Of a DNA stretch of 64,000 bases, positions 1 through 8,654 are shown one piece after another. The number at the start of each line of letters is the position of its first letter. Position 1 is the stretch's first letter. The notes under the pieces were generated by a model. The model had not been told where the DNA came from. It did no database searches and saw only the letters and a program-made list of their open reading frames with translations. A program made the translations under genes and the position numbers. Source of the DNA: Bacillus rubiinfantis (GTDB lineage Bacteria; Bacillota; Bacilli; Bacillales; Cytobacillaceae); the NCBI GenBank assembly GCA_000752035.1, contig CCFE01000010.1:1-64000 (forward strand), read 5' to 3'.

Positions 1-211
1 CTTTCAGCTTATCAACATGAGTTGATAAGAATTATCCGGTATTAGCACCGGTTTCCCGGTGTTATCCCAGTCTTACAGGCAGGTTGCCCACGTGTTACTC
101 ACCCGTCCGCCGCTAACCTTCAAAAGCAAGCTTTATCAGGTTCGCTCGACTTGCATGTATTAGGCACGCCGCCAGCGTTCGTCCTGAGCCAGGATCAAAC
201 TCTCCAAAAAG
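1..211 (-). rRNA. 16S ribosomal RNA, 5' part (partial)
   Basis: The reverse strand carries the universal 16S 5' region, including the 27F-type sequence at about 185-204 (AGAGTTTGATCCTGGCTCAG in the rRNA sense). The gene runs leftward out of the window, so only about 210 nt are present. The exact 5' end is inferred from the usual distance to that motif. Just upstream, at about 285-305 on the reverse strand, is the Bacillus rrn leader stretch TTTGAAAACTAAACAAA. Confidence 0.97.
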
Positions 212-340
212 TTCGAGTTGATTAGCTCATAAAAATAACGTTGGCTTCATTTCAAAATGAAATGAATGTTTTATTGTTGACGTTTTTGTTTGTTTAGTTT
301 TCAAAGGACAATCATCAGTATCGCTAAAAGCGACTTTTTT

Positions 341-369
341 ATAATAGCATTTTACAGCAACTAAGTCAA
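341..369 (-). promoter_or_regulatory. rRNA operon promoter, proximal
   Basis: Reverse strand: -35 TTGACT (364-369), 17-nt spacer, -10 TATTAT (341-346), about 130 nt upstream of mature 16S. This near-consensus sigma-A promoter is the nearer of two in tandem, as is usual for Bacillus rrn operons. Confidence 0.8.
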
Positions 370-415
370 TATCTTTTCTCTAAAAAAGTTATTGCCCTCA
401 GCAGCGACGTTTATT

Positions 416-444
416 AATATACCAAGGTATATGATAAAAGTCAA
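416..444 (-). promoter_or_regulatory. rRNA operon promoter, distal
   Basis: Reverse strand: -35 TTGACT (439-444), 17-nt spacer, -10 TATATT (416-421). It forms a tandem pair with the promoter at 341-369. Confidence 0.75.
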
Positions 445-459
445 TAATCTTTTTTAAAA

Positions 460-696
460 TTATCTTTGTCCCTTTATCTTATTACTCTTATCTTTTCTAA
501 TGTATCTCATACACTCGCCTGGAGATGCTACTCGTCTAAATAAAGAGAATAATACTTTATAACGCTCTTCCATTGCCCTTTTTACAATATGGTCAATTCT
601 ATCATCGCCTAGGTCAAATAAAATTTCATCCATTTCTCGCTTTAATAGGTATTCCATTTCCTTTATTTCTTTATCATTAATCAATAATCCCAGCAT
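460..696 (-). CDS. Small conserved hypothetical protein
   Basis: A 78-residue, strongly charged, soluble protein without a recognised domain. The ATG is preceded by a good ribosome binding site (GGAGG, 8 nt upstream), which supports a real gene. The sequence is rich in K/R and E/D and looks helical, with an acidic patch near residue 27 and a basic C-terminus. It lies between the rRNA promoters and pdaB and points toward the rRNA operon. No function is assigned. Confidence 0.6.
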   Translation of the reverse strand: MLGLLINDKEIKEMEYLLKREMDEILFDLGDDRIDHIVKRAMEERYKVLFSLFRRVASPGECMRYIRKDKSNKIKGQR

Positions 697-830
697 CCAA
701 TAACCTCCGTAATATTTTGGTGATAGTAGTCTTTTCCAATTACTAAGATTTTATAATAAAATCTTTCAGCATATTTTGCGATATGCATACATACGTTTAG
801 ACAAGGATTGTTTGGACGAGGTGGATTAAT

Positions 831-1583
831 ATGAAATTTTTTCTAGTGCTAAATGGGAAGGCTTTAAAAAATGTAACACTTATATTGATTGCAGCTTTTT
901 TCACAGCGTGGTTCCTTTACATCGAAAACCTTACTCAACTGCCGGTGTTTTCGACTAAAGATGGACCTAAGGCAGTTTTTAAGGGGGAAAATGGGGTTGC
1001 GCTAACCTTTAATATTGGTTGGGGAGATGAAAAGGCTGAGCCAATCTTAGATAGACTCAAAAAGGAAAATGTAAAGGCAGCAACCTTCTTTTTAGCTGGT
1101 TCCTGGGCAGAGAGACATCCCGATATTGTTGCCAGGATAATTAAAGAAGGTTACGAAATTGGTATTCTTGGTTATAATTATGAAGACTACACAGAACTCG
1201 AAGATGCCAAAATTGCCAGTGATATCTCCAAGGCTCAAGAAGCATTTAGAAAATTGAATGTAAAAGATATTAAGGTTCTACGCGCACCTACTGGGCATTT
1301 TGATGAACGCACGTTAAAAATTGCCAAAAGATATGGCTATACGGTTGTTCATTGGAGCGTAGATTCAAAGGATTGGCAAAATCCAGGTGTTAAAAAAATT
1401 GTTACTAATGTAAAAAAGGCGGAACAAGGAGCGATTGTCCTTCTTCATGCTTCCGATGGCGCAAAACAAACCGAAAAGGCCTTACCGCTGATTTTACAAG
1501 ACATCCAGCAAAAAGGCTTAAAACTAGTTTCAGTTTCGGAGATGATTGCTAACGGTCATGCGCGTTCTAAAGAGATTAAATAA
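831..1583 (+). CDS. pdaB: Polysaccharide deacetylase family sporulation protein PdaB
   Basis: A 250-residue protein with an N-terminal membrane anchor (about residues 14-32) and a NodB-like polysaccharide deacetylase fold over about residues 50-240. The region around AATFFLAGSW and the late VLLHASDG segment match the family. Several canonical metal ligands look altered, as in PdaB proteins. PdaB is needed to maintain spores late in sporulation. The start has a nearby GAGGTGG ribosome site. Its position beside an rRNA operon and opposite kbaA is the same as in B. subtilis (ybaN). Confidence 0.9.
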   Translation: MKFFLVLNGKALKNVTLILIAAFFTAWFLYIENLTQLPVFSTKDGPKAVFKGENGVALTFNIGWGDEKAEPILDRLKKENVKAATFFLAGSWAERHPDIVARIIKEGYEIGILGYNYEDYTELEDAKIASDISKAQEAFRKLNVKDIKVLRAPTGHFDERTLKIAKRYGYTVVHWSVDSKDWQNPGVKKIVTNVKKAEQGAIVLLHASDGAKQTEKALPLILQDIQQKGLKLVSVSEMIANGHARSKEIK

Positions 1584-1633
1584 AGTGAAACTTCCATCAG
1601 TGGGGGTCTTACTGCCCGTTAAGGCGGGATAAT

Positions 1634-1690
1634 CTAAAAAGGAGCACTTGCTGAAAATTAGTTTCAGCAAATGCTCCTTTTTATTTTTAC
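1634..1690. terminator. Bidirectional terminator between pdaB and kbaA
   Basis: A long hairpin (AAAGGAGCA...TGCTCCTTT arms, with TTGCTGAAA paired to TTTCAGCAA) is flanked by A and T runs. It can serve the converging pdaB (+) and kbaA (-) transcripts. Confidence 0.85.
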
Positions 1691-2370
1691 TACTTTGCTT
1701 TTTTTGATTTCTTTTGCGGAATAACTTGTTGGGTAACTGACTTTTGCTTTGCCCTTGCCAACCGCTCTTGTTCTGATTTTGCATTTAATCTATGTAAAAT
1801 TAAAAGCTGGTACGCATTACATGCTAACAGAGCCAAAAGCATTAAATATAGCCAATTTTTCGAGTTAATCTGCAACGCTGGCATCCATTCGACCAACGTT
1901 ACTACAGTCATGAAAAAAACTGCAGGTATAAACGCCTCACGATTGGTCTCTTTACTTTTGAACCAAGCAACCGCGAGCCCAATAATGATTAACAGTATGG
2001 CTGGTCCGATATATGGCCAGATAGAAACCCCTGGCTTCGCAAATTTCGTATAACGTAAATAGACTAAATCAAATAAGGCAAAAATAATCAATACAATTTG
2101 AACGGCATTCCATAGGGAAGCAGATTTAAAAATTCCTAATCCAAAACGATGAATTGTTAAATAAGCGAAAAAGCCAAGCTGACTGATAAGGCTAAACAAA
2201 AATCCCATCGCAAACAGCCATATAATCGCCGATACAATATCAATTATATTAAATTCAGCAAAAAAAGGCTGTAGCTCATGCCACCTAAAGAACAGACCAA
2301 ATACTACCGTTGTCATTCCGCCGACTAATAATGTATTCAAAAATAGTTTTACTAAATTACGGCTAGTCAA
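1690..2370 (-). CDS. kbaA: KinB-signalling pathway activation protein KbaA
   Basis: A 226-residue integral membrane protein with about six hydrophobic segments and a basic C-terminal tail ending in a lysine-rich stretch. Size and topology match KbaA, which activates the KinB branch of the sporulation phosphorelay in B. subtilis. The start is TTG behind GGAGG (7-8 nt spacing). The gene lies between pdaB and gerD, the conserved order. The assignment rests on context plus overall sequence character, since the family has few signature motifs. Confidence 0.85.
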   Translation of the reverse strand: MTSRNLVKLFLNTLLVGGMTTVVFGLFFRWHELQPFFAEFNIIDIVSAIIWLFAMGFLFSLISQLGFFAYLTIHRFGLGIFKSASLWNAVQIVLIIFALFDLVYLRYTKFAKPGVSIWPYIGPAILLIIIGLAVAWFKSKETNREAFIPAVFFMTVVTLVEWMPALQINSKNWLYLMLLALLACNAYQLLILHRLNAKSEQERLARAKQKSVTQQVIPQKKSKKAK

Positions 2371-2518
2371 CTTATTAAACCTCCACCCTCATTTCGTCCC
2401 TCTATGATTGTATCAAAGCCCTATAGGAAAAATCCATCAAATACAATTTTCACGAATAATCTTTTCGAAAAATCTTCATTATAAAATTAAGTAGTCTTAA
2501 CGTGAAAGGGGCTTACAT

Positions 2519-3097
2519 ATGAATCGGATAAAGATGCTGCTTCTTCCAGCTTTCATGTTGGCATTAGCAGGCTGTTCTTCGACTGATGCAGAAGGCGGGG
2601 GGCAAATTGACTATGACCAAACAAAAAAAATGGTAGTCGATATACTAAAAACAGACGATGGAAAGAAAGCTATTCAAGATGTGATGACTGATGATGCCAT
2701 GAAGGAAAAGCTTGTTATGGATCAAAAGGTTGTTAGTGATACGATTGAAAAAACCTTGACCTCTGATAAGGCGACAGCGTTTTGGAAAAAGACCTATAGT
2801 GACCCTAAATTTGCTCAAGGTGTTGCCAAATATTTGCGTTCAGAGAATGAGAAGCTTTTAAAAGATTTAATGAATGATCCGAGCTATCGCAATATGATGA
2901 TTCAGGTACTGAAAGAACCAGAAATTCAAAGTGAAATGGCCGATGCTATGAAAAGCAAAGCATTCCGGGAGCATTTACAAAAAGTAATTAACGAAACAAT
3001 GGACAGTCCTTTGTTTAAAGCAAAAATGCAGGAATTCCTTATCAAAGCAGCAGAAGATGCTAAAGCACAAGCTGACGCTAAGAAGGAAGGAAGTTGA
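2519..3097 (+). CDS. gerD: Spore germination lipoprotein GerD
   Basis: A 192-residue lipoprotein. The N-terminus has a signal sequence with lipobox LAGCSS, so Cys-19 is the likely lipidation site. The rest is a charged, mostly helical protein. GerD clusters nutrient germinant receptors in the spore inner membrane. The ATG lies behind AAAGGGG. Its neighbours kbaA and salA match the B. subtilis order. Confidence 0.92.
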   Translation: MNRIKMLLLPAFMLALAGCSSTDAEGGGQIDYDQTKKMVVDILKTDDGKKAIQDVMTDDAMKEKLVMDQKVVSDTIEKTLTSDKATAFWKKTYSDPKFAQGVAKYLRSENEKLLKDLMNDPSYRNMMIQVLKEPEIQSEMADAMKSKAFREHLQKVINETMDSPLFKAKMQEFLIKAAEDAKAQADAKKEGS

Positions 3098-3120
3098 CAA
3101 AGGTACTGCCGAATTTTTTA

Positions 3121-3152
3121 AAAGCCTCTTCCCATTTAGGAAGAGGCTTCAT
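3121..3152 (+). terminator. Terminator after gerD
   Basis: Hairpin with AGCCTCTTCC / GGAAGAGGCT arms just after the gerD stop, followed by a T-rich stretch. Its position between converging genes lets it also serve salA. Confidence 0.8.
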
Positions 3153-3155
3153 TTA

Positions 3156-4208
3156 TTATTGATTTAAGCGACTAATAACCTTTTCGGCAATTTCAGAATA
3201 GATTTTTCCAAGTCGATGATCTTCCTGATAAACAGACGGAGCAAAGTCCTCTTCATTCCAGTCAGGCTGATCTAACGGAAGGCGCCCTAGAACTTCTGTT
3301 TGTAATTCCTCAGCAAGCTTATCACCGCCGCCGCGGCCAAACACATATTCTTTCTCTCCAGTTATTTTGCTTTCAAAATACGCCATATTCTCAATAACAC
3401 CCAATATTTCATGTTCCGTTCTTAAGGCCATGGCACCAGCACGGGCAGCAACAAAGGCTGCGGTTGGATGTGGTGTGGTGACAATGACTTCCTTACAATG
3501 TGGCAGCATCGTATGAATGTCTAAAGCAACATCCCCTGTTCCAGGTGGTAAATCTAGTAACAGATAATCAATATCACCCCATTCTACTTCATGGAAAAAG
3601 CTATTTAACATTTTTCCTAACATTGGGCCACGCCAAATAATTGGAGCATTATCCTCTACAAAAAAGCCCATTGAAATTACTTGAACTCCAAACCGCTCAA
3701 CAGGAATAATCTTTTCACCGCGGACTACCGGCCGGTTGGTAATACCCATCATATCAGGTACACTGAAACCGTAAATATCGGCATCAATTAAGCCAACCTT
3801 TTTCCCTGAGCGGGCAAGTGCTACAGCAAGGTTTACCGATACAGTAGACTTACCAACGCCACCTTTACCGCTGGCAATCGCGATAAACGTTGTATTTGTT
3901 GAATTGAGCAAACCACTTTCTCCCTCCGGTTCTTGACTGCGGTGTGCAGCAATTACCTCTTCTGGAAGCTGTCCAAAGCGAATTCCTACAGTTGCGGCGC
4001 CAGCTTCCTTGAGGGTATTGACAATTTGCGTTTGCAACTCTAATTGCTCACTTGTTCCTGTTTTAACAACCAGGACCTTTACACTCACATGATTTTTTTC
4101 TTCCTTGATTTTAACTTCCTCAATGGCTTCTAATTCGCCTAGTGTTTTATGTAGAAATGGTTCTTTGAGACTACCCACAACCTCACGGACTCTTTCTTCA
4201 GATAACAT
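3156..4208 (-). CDS. salA: Mrp/ApbC-type P-loop ATPase SalA
   Basis: About 350 residues with an N-terminal MIP18/DUF59-like domain (about residues 1-85) and a C-terminal Mrp/NBP35 deviant Walker A P-loop ATPase domain (GKGGVGKST near residue 117). Family members carry or assemble Fe-S clusters. In B. subtilis SalA (YbaL) also acts as a regulator upstream of scoC and exoproteases. The start at 4208 is chosen because GAGGTG sits 9 nt upstream and the resulting N-terminus matches SalA; a GTG 12 nt further upstream is possible. Confidence 0.93.
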   Translation of the reverse strand: MLSEERVREVVGSLKEPFLHKTLGELEAIEEVKIKEEKNHVSVKVLVVKTGTSEQLELQTQIVNTLKEAGAATVGIRFGQLPEEVIAAHRSQEPEGESGLLNSTNTTFIAIASGKGGVGKSTVSVNLAVALARSGKKVGLIDADIYGFSVPDMMGITNRPVVRGEKIIPVERFGVQVISMGFFVEDNAPIIWRGPMLGKMLNSFFHEVEWGDIDYLLLDLPPGTGDVALDIHTMLPHCKEVIVTTPHPTAAFVAARAGAMALRTEHEILGVIENMAYFESKITGEKEYVFGRGGGDKLAEELQTEVLGRLPLDQPDWNEEDFAPSVYQEDHRLGKIYSEIAEKVISRLNQ

Positions 4209-4309
4209 GTACACAGACACCTCGCTAATAAATTCATATTTTACAATTCAGTATAACATAACAAAACGAAGAAGCAGTTATATCCCTCACTGTAATTAAT
4301 TAAAATGAC

Positions 4310-4335
4310 AAAAAAATGGAAGGTATTACCTCCCA
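4310..4335 (-). terminator. Terminator after cwlD
   Basis: Reverse strand: GGGAGGTAATACCTTCC hairpin followed by TTTTTTT, immediately downstream of the cwlD stop. Confidence 0.8.
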
Positions 4336-4339
4336 CTCT

Positions 4340-5071
4340 TTAATCTGTTTCTTTTAGTTCCTTTTCATTCGTAAAATAGCGTAAAATTCCACGATAAATA
4401 GAATCGGCGACCTTCTCTTGATAAGAATCTAATTTTAAATTTTCTTTTTCCATTGGATTGGAAAGGAAACCAACCTCGACTAATACCCCTGGATTTTTTG
4501 CATGCTTCAAAATGTACACCGAATTGATGGGTTTTGCTCGACGATTGGTATTTTCTAAATTATTGCGGAGTTCTTCTTGGATAAATTTCGCCGCTCGAGC
4601 ATTTTCTTCGTGATGTGAAGCGTAGAAGGTTTGAGCCCCACTCCATCTTGCTGAAGGAATAGCATTTAGGTGAATACTAGCAAATAAATCATGGTCTGGG
4701 TTATTAATCATCTCCAGCCTTTTCTTCAAATCTTCTACCTTTCTTCTGCTGTATCCCCTTGTCTCCGGGTCTGCCAGATCCTTATCTGTTTCCCTTGTCA
4801 TGACCACGAGTGCTCCTTGCTGCTGTAAATAGTCTCTAACCTTTAAGCTGATGGATAACGCTATGTCCTTCTCCAATGCGTCATTACTCCCAGCACCCCC
4901 ATCCGGTCCGCCATGGCCAGGGTCAAGCAGAATAATTTTTCCTGATAAAGGAAGATTCCATGTATTCCAAGAATCATCTTCAGAAAAGTCATACTGTAAA
5001 ATCAAAAATAGGATAATTAATCCAAGCGAAAAACTAATCACTTTCCATCTGCGATTAAACAAGCAAATCAT
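4340..5071 (-). CDS. cwlD: N-acetylmuramoyl-L-alanine amidase CwlD
   Basis: An Amidase_3 family protein of about 243 residues. It has one N-terminal transmembrane anchor and the zinc amidase motifs LDPGHGG, SIHLNA and EVGFLSNP, with the metal ligands His and Glu in place. CwlD cleaves the peptide side chain from muramic acid so that PdaA can form the muramic-delta-lactam of spore cortex. The open frame extends further upstream, but the downstream ATG matches the length of B. subtilis CwlD (237 aa) and follows a purine-rich GGGAAGGA. Confidence 0.93.
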   Translation of the reverse strand: MICLFNRRWKVISFSLGLIILFLILQYDFSEDDSWNTWNLPLSGKIILLDPGHGGPDGGAGSNDALEKDIALSISLKVRDYLQQQGALVVMTRETDKDLADPETRGYSRRKVEDLKKRLEMINNPDHDLFASIHLNAIPSARWSGAQTFYASHHEENARAAKFIQEELRNNLENTNRRAKPINSVYILKHAKNPGVLVEVGFLSNPMEKENLKLDSYQEKVADSIYRGILRYFTNEKELKETD

Positions 5072-5195
5072 TCCTTCCCGCTCTTCACTAAACAGTAAAA
5101 TATATGGGACAAGGTTCAAAATTAGAACTGGAAAGTTGCTTGTGATAACGGGATGGGGAATCGCTAATTATCCCGTAAACACAACTTTTTTGAAG

Positions 5196-5639
5196 CTAAT
5201 GCAGGCGCAGCTTATGGCGCCTTTGTCCGTTTGCAAAACCGTCTCGCCACCACACATGGACATATTGCTCACAATGATAATAGAGCGCTTCACTCATCAC
5301 ACCTTCTTCACCGTGACCCCAGTACAATAAGAAATTATATAATGTATCGATTAAATGCTTTTCTTCTTGAAAGCAACGCAGGCGAACCTTTTCGATATCC
5401 TCACCAAAAAAACCAAATTTGCTAAATTTGGCACCTAATAAGTACGCCTCAAGTGCAATATCATAGCAAGCTTCTTCAATCCCAGCATTCATTAATAAGC
5501 CTGTCGCAATTCGCGAAGAGCCGAAATATTGCTGTACTCTTTCTTTTAATGTATGAATCGATAAATCCCTTAAAACGGAACGTTCGTATTTGATTTGCTT
5601 TTCACGTTGCTTTTCTTTAAAGGTTGTTATCACAGTCAC
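5196..5639 (-). CDS. ybaK: YbaK family protein (DUF2521)
   Basis: A 147-residue soluble protein matching the Bacillus YbaK/DUF2521 family in size and location between cwlD and rpsI. Sequence features are a basic N-terminus, helices, and a C-terminal region rich in Tyr, His and Trp. The start is GTG behind GAGGTG. The biological role is not known. The call is mainly contextual plus family resemblance. Confidence 0.8.
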   Translation of the reverse strand: MTVITTFKEKQREKQIKYERSVLRDLSIHTLKERVQQYFGSSRIATGLLMNAGIEEACYDIALEAYLLGAKFSKFGFFGEDIEKVRLRCFQEEKHLIDTLYNFLLYWGHGEEGVMSEALYYHCEQYVHVWWRDGFANGQRRHKLRLH

Positions 5640-5730
5640 TTCTTTTCACCTCTTAGCACTAGTCTTTAACTGACGTTCTCAAGACATGCAAAGAGTGGGA
5701 TTGTTTTTGACTGCCAATTTTTTTCGAAAA

Positions 5731-5780
5731 AATAAAGAAACACCTTAAGGCCGTAGATTACCCAAAGGTGTTTCTTGACT
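5731..5780 (-). terminator. Terminator after the CotX-like gene
   Basis: Reverse strand: AGAAACACCTT ... AAGGTGTTTCT hairpin followed by TTATTTTTT, about 75 nt downstream of the coat gene stop. Confidence 0.8.
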
Positions 5781-5852
5781 AAATGGTTAAAGTTAATACA
5801 CGCTTGTCCAAAATCATTACCAAAGCAGTTTCATGGCTAAAAATGACCGTTA

Positions 5853-6278
5853 CTATAAACCAAGGCGAGCAACAAGTTCAAGTAGTACTTGAAGTAGCAG
5901 CTGAATATTGGCAGCAATATCAATATCTGTAGTAGTTACTGTAACAGTGCTGGAGTTCTCAATAAGGATTCTCTGCGTATTTGTTTGCTCTGTGTTGATT
6001 CTTTGCATTAACTCCTGTGCAACGGATTCCCCCTGGGCAGCATTTCCGGTTGTAATGCTTAATACTACAACAATGGCCAACTGTAAGCTCGCTTGTAAAG
6101 AAATAGCTGCTTTTGTATCGGTTGTTGTCACTGTTACACCGCTTGAGGATCGAATGATTATGCTCTCATCAGAATTTTGAGTTGTTGACATTTGTTGATT
6201 GCCAGCCTGACGTGTACCTTGATTTGGAGTAACACCGCCTGTATTACCTTGAGAACCTACAAAATTTGTTCGTGTCAT
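5853..6278 (-). CDS. Spore coat protein X/V family protein
   Basis: A 141-residue protein with two copies of the Coat_X-type repeat. Each copy has an acidic/polar strand followed by VTVTTTDT or VTVTTTDI and then a hydrophobic helix (about residues 35-85 and 100-141). This arrangement is typical of the CotX/CotV proteins of the outer, insoluble spore coat. The N-terminal 35 residues are Gly/Asn/Gln-rich and disordered. The ATG follows AGGGGGTG. The gene stands alone with its own terminator and is presumably expressed late in the mother cell. Confidence 0.85.
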   Translation of the reverse strand: MTRTNFVGSQGNTGGVTPNQGTRQAGNQQMSTTQNSDESIIIRSSSGVTVTTTDTKAAISLQASLQLAIVVVLSITTGNAAQGESVAQELMQRINTEQTNTQRILIENSSTVTVTTTDIDIAANIQLLLQVLLELVARLGL

Positions 6279-6397
6279 GAAGACACCCCCTTTTCCATTC
6301 TTGCTTTATTCTACGCATCAGATAGTCGATAGCTTGTGCACATAACCTGTTTTATTTGTCCATTTTTTGTAAAAGGGGGAGCTAAATTTAATGGATC

Positions 6398-6601
6398 TTA
6401 CTTCTTTTTCTTTTTTTGTTTGCTGGTAAAATCCTTTACTTGTTTGCTTAAGTCACTGACCAGCGCCTTGATTTCTTTCTTTTTTTCTTCCGGGATCGTA
6501 ACCTCGCTTGGATTAATCCCATTCCGTTCAAAGACATCACTCACGATTGAAGTAATAAGACGGTTTGAGACACCATGTTCCTGTTTTGACTTTTTCCCCA
6601 T
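6398..6601 (-). CDS. Small basic hypothetical protein
   Basis: A 67-residue, lysine-rich protein with a central region likely to form two or three helices and a C-terminal tail of consecutive lysines. The ATG lies behind AAGGAGGG at ideal spacing, so it is probably real. It follows the coat gene region and may be sporulation-related, but nothing in the sequence proves that. The KKKKK tail comes from an A-rich stretch. Confidence 0.65.
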   Translation of the reverse strand: MGKKSKQEHGVSNRLITSIVSDVFERNGINPSEVTIPEEKKKEIKALVSDLSKQVKDFTSKQKKKKK

Positions 6602-6816
6602 AACAAACCCTCCTTCTTTTTATCCTCTTTTATTGTATGAGGCATCTGCTCAACCTGAATGGGACATGTACGGAGAGCACTTGCCTATTTATTTAAAAAA
6701 ACGGTAATAGGTTTTTCTCCTCCAAAAGTTGTAGAAAAGTTCAAGCTATTTTCTGATGGAGGATTTCGGAATAGTCGCTATGCTAAATACAACAAAGAAC
6801 AAAGGGGAGATAAAAA

Positions 6817-7533
6817 ATGAGTAACCAGCAAGTTGTGATGATAACAGGAGCATCTAAGGGATTGGGCCGCGCCTTAACTTTGGCATTTGCAAAAAATGGT
6901 GCCAAACTTGCAATTTGTGCCCGGTCGCTAGAAGACCTGTTAAAAGTAAAAAAAGAAGCAGAAGACCTTGGTGCCCAAGTGCTGGCTGTTAGCGCTGATG
7001 TTGCCAACCAGAGGGACGTGGAACGCTTTGTCGCAAATACAGAGTTAACCTATGGCCGCATTGATGTCCTCATTAACAATGCGTCCATTCTAGGGCCAAG
7101 TCCGATACCATATTTGCTTGATTATCCCGAAGAAGACTTTGCCGAGGTTCTCCGCGTTAATGCCTTTTCACCATTTTTGGTGACCAGAAGGGTTTTACCA
7201 GGGATGCTCGAACGAAATCAGGGTTCTATCATCAATGTGACATCTGAAGCTGGACATACTGGCTTTGCGGGTTGGGGCGCCTATGGGATTTCCAAATTTG
7301 CCGTTGAAGGCTTGACCCAAACATGGGCTGATGAACTAAGTAAAACGAAAGTCCGCCTCAATATGGTTGACCCGGGAGAAATGAATACTGAAATGCATCA
7401 CTTAGCAGTACCTGATTGTGATTACCCATTGGCAAATCCGGAAGATGTGGTAGATATCTTTTTATATCTGGCATCAGAGCAAGCTTCACATCTAAACGGC
7501 AAGCGATTATCAGCTCAACCGGGGGAGGTGTGA
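6817..7533 (+). CDS. SDR family NAD(P)-dependent oxidoreductase
   Basis: A 238-residue classical short-chain dehydrogenase/reductase. It has the cofactor motif TGASKGLG (about residues 9-16), NNAS near residue 87 (the NNAG-type motif), and the catalytic Ser/Tyr/Lys set with YGISK near residue 155. The substrate cannot be told from sequence. It starts behind AAAGGGGAG and ends 3 nt before the QueA-like gene, so the two are co-transcribed. Confidence 0.9.
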   Translation: MSNQQVVMITGASKGLGRALTLAFAKNGAKLAICARSLEDLLKVKKEAEDLGAQVLAVSADVANQRDVERFVANTELTYGRIDVLINNASILGPSPIPYLLDYPEEDFAEVLRVNAFSPFLVTRRVLPGMLERNQGSIINVTSEAGHTGFAGWGAYGISKFAVEGLTQTWADELSKTKVRLNMVDPGEMNTEMHHLAVPDCDYPLANPEDVVDIFLYLASEQASHLNGKRLSAQPGEV

Positions 7534-7536
7534 AAA

Positions 7537-8568
7537 ATGGCAGCAACAGCCGCAATTGATTTCTCTCTCCCAGAAAATCTAAATGCCTTTCAACCACCGG
7601 AAAGACGCGGTATTCGACGAGATCATGTCAAAATGATGGTATTGGATAGAAAAACAGGAAAAACTATGCACAATCTTTTTTTCCATTTAGGGGATTACCT
7701 TCAAAAAGGGGATTTATTAATTCTTAATAATAGCCGAACCATCCCGGCAGTAATGTATGCCCAATGGCGGCGAGATGGCATCCTTCTTGATGCTAATGTT
7801 GAAATCCGCTTGGCTAGGCGCTGTGGGGAAGACCGATGGGAGGCACTTGTTGTCACCGCCCCTGTAAACGTAAATGACACATTACACTTTTCCCCGAATC
7901 TTTCCGCGAATATTGTCGATAAAAAAGATCAATCACCCTTGAAAGAACTGCTGTTTTCACAAAAAAATGCAGAGCTAATGGATTCTATCTATGCCCTTGG
8001 TGAACCAGTCCGTTATGAGTATATTTCCTATCCATGGAATCTGGATTACTACCAAACGGTGTTTGCCAGCCATCCTGGTTCTGTGGAAATGCCATCTGCT
8101 GGGAGAGCATTTAGCTGGGAGCTCTTGTTTCAACTAAAGCAAAAGGGAGTGCAACTGGGTTTTATCCAACTGCATACGGGATTAAGCTATTTGCTTGACG
8201 ACAGCCTACCACTAACACCCGAGGATAACGCTGAAGAATATCATATTCCAGCGGCTGTTATGGAACAAATTATCAGGACAAAATCAAGCGGTAATAGAGT
8301 CATCGCTGTTGGGACAACTGTTGTTCGAGCACTTGAGAGTGCAGCCAAATACGGGGTCTTATCCGGAATCACAAATCTCTATATTCATCACCTCTTCCCT
8401 TTAAAAATGGTTGACGGAATTATAACTGGGTTTCATGAACCGAAAGCGAGCCACCTCGATATGCTATCAGCTTTTGTTTCTGAACATGATTTGCTAACTG
8501 CCTATCATGAAGCAATTCTGACTGGCTACTTATGGCATGAGTTTGGCGATATGAACCTGATTTTATAG
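7537..8568 (+). CDS. QueA-like S-adenosylmethionine:tRNA ribosyltransferase-isomerase family protein
   Basis: A 343-residue member of the QueA family, which transfers the ribosyl part of SAM to preQ1-tRNA to make epoxyqueuosine. Family segments visible are LILNNSRTIPA, the HPGSVEMPSAGRAFS region and VIAVGTTVVRALES. It looks like the divergent QueA paralogue of some Bacillaceae, not the canonical enzyme: it stands apart from tgt/ruvB and is paired with an SDR gene. The start follows GGGGGAGGTG. Exact substrate unknown. Confidence 0.85.
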   Translation: MAATAAIDFSLPENLNAFQPPERRGIRRDHVKMMVLDRKTGKTMHNLFFHLGDYLQKGDLLILNNSRTIPAVMYAQWRRDGILLDANVEIRLARRCGEDRWEALVVTAPVNVNDTLHFSPNLSANIVDKKDQSPLKELLFSQKNAELMDSIYALGEPVRYEYISYPWNLDYYQTVFASHPGSVEMPSAGRAFSWELLFQLKQKGVQLGFIQLHTGLSYLLDDSLPLTPEDNAEEYHIPAAVMEQIIRTKSSGNRVIAVGTTVVRALESAAKYGVLSGITNLYIHHLFPLKMVDGIITGFHEPKASHLDMLSAFVSEHDLLTAYHEAILTGYLWHEFGDMNLIL

Positions 8569-8654
8569 TTATTGGAAATGGTAAAACGAATGACAGTCAG
8601 AAAATTTAAAATAAGATATAATGAAGAAAAAGATGCTTATGGGGGAGTAAGCAA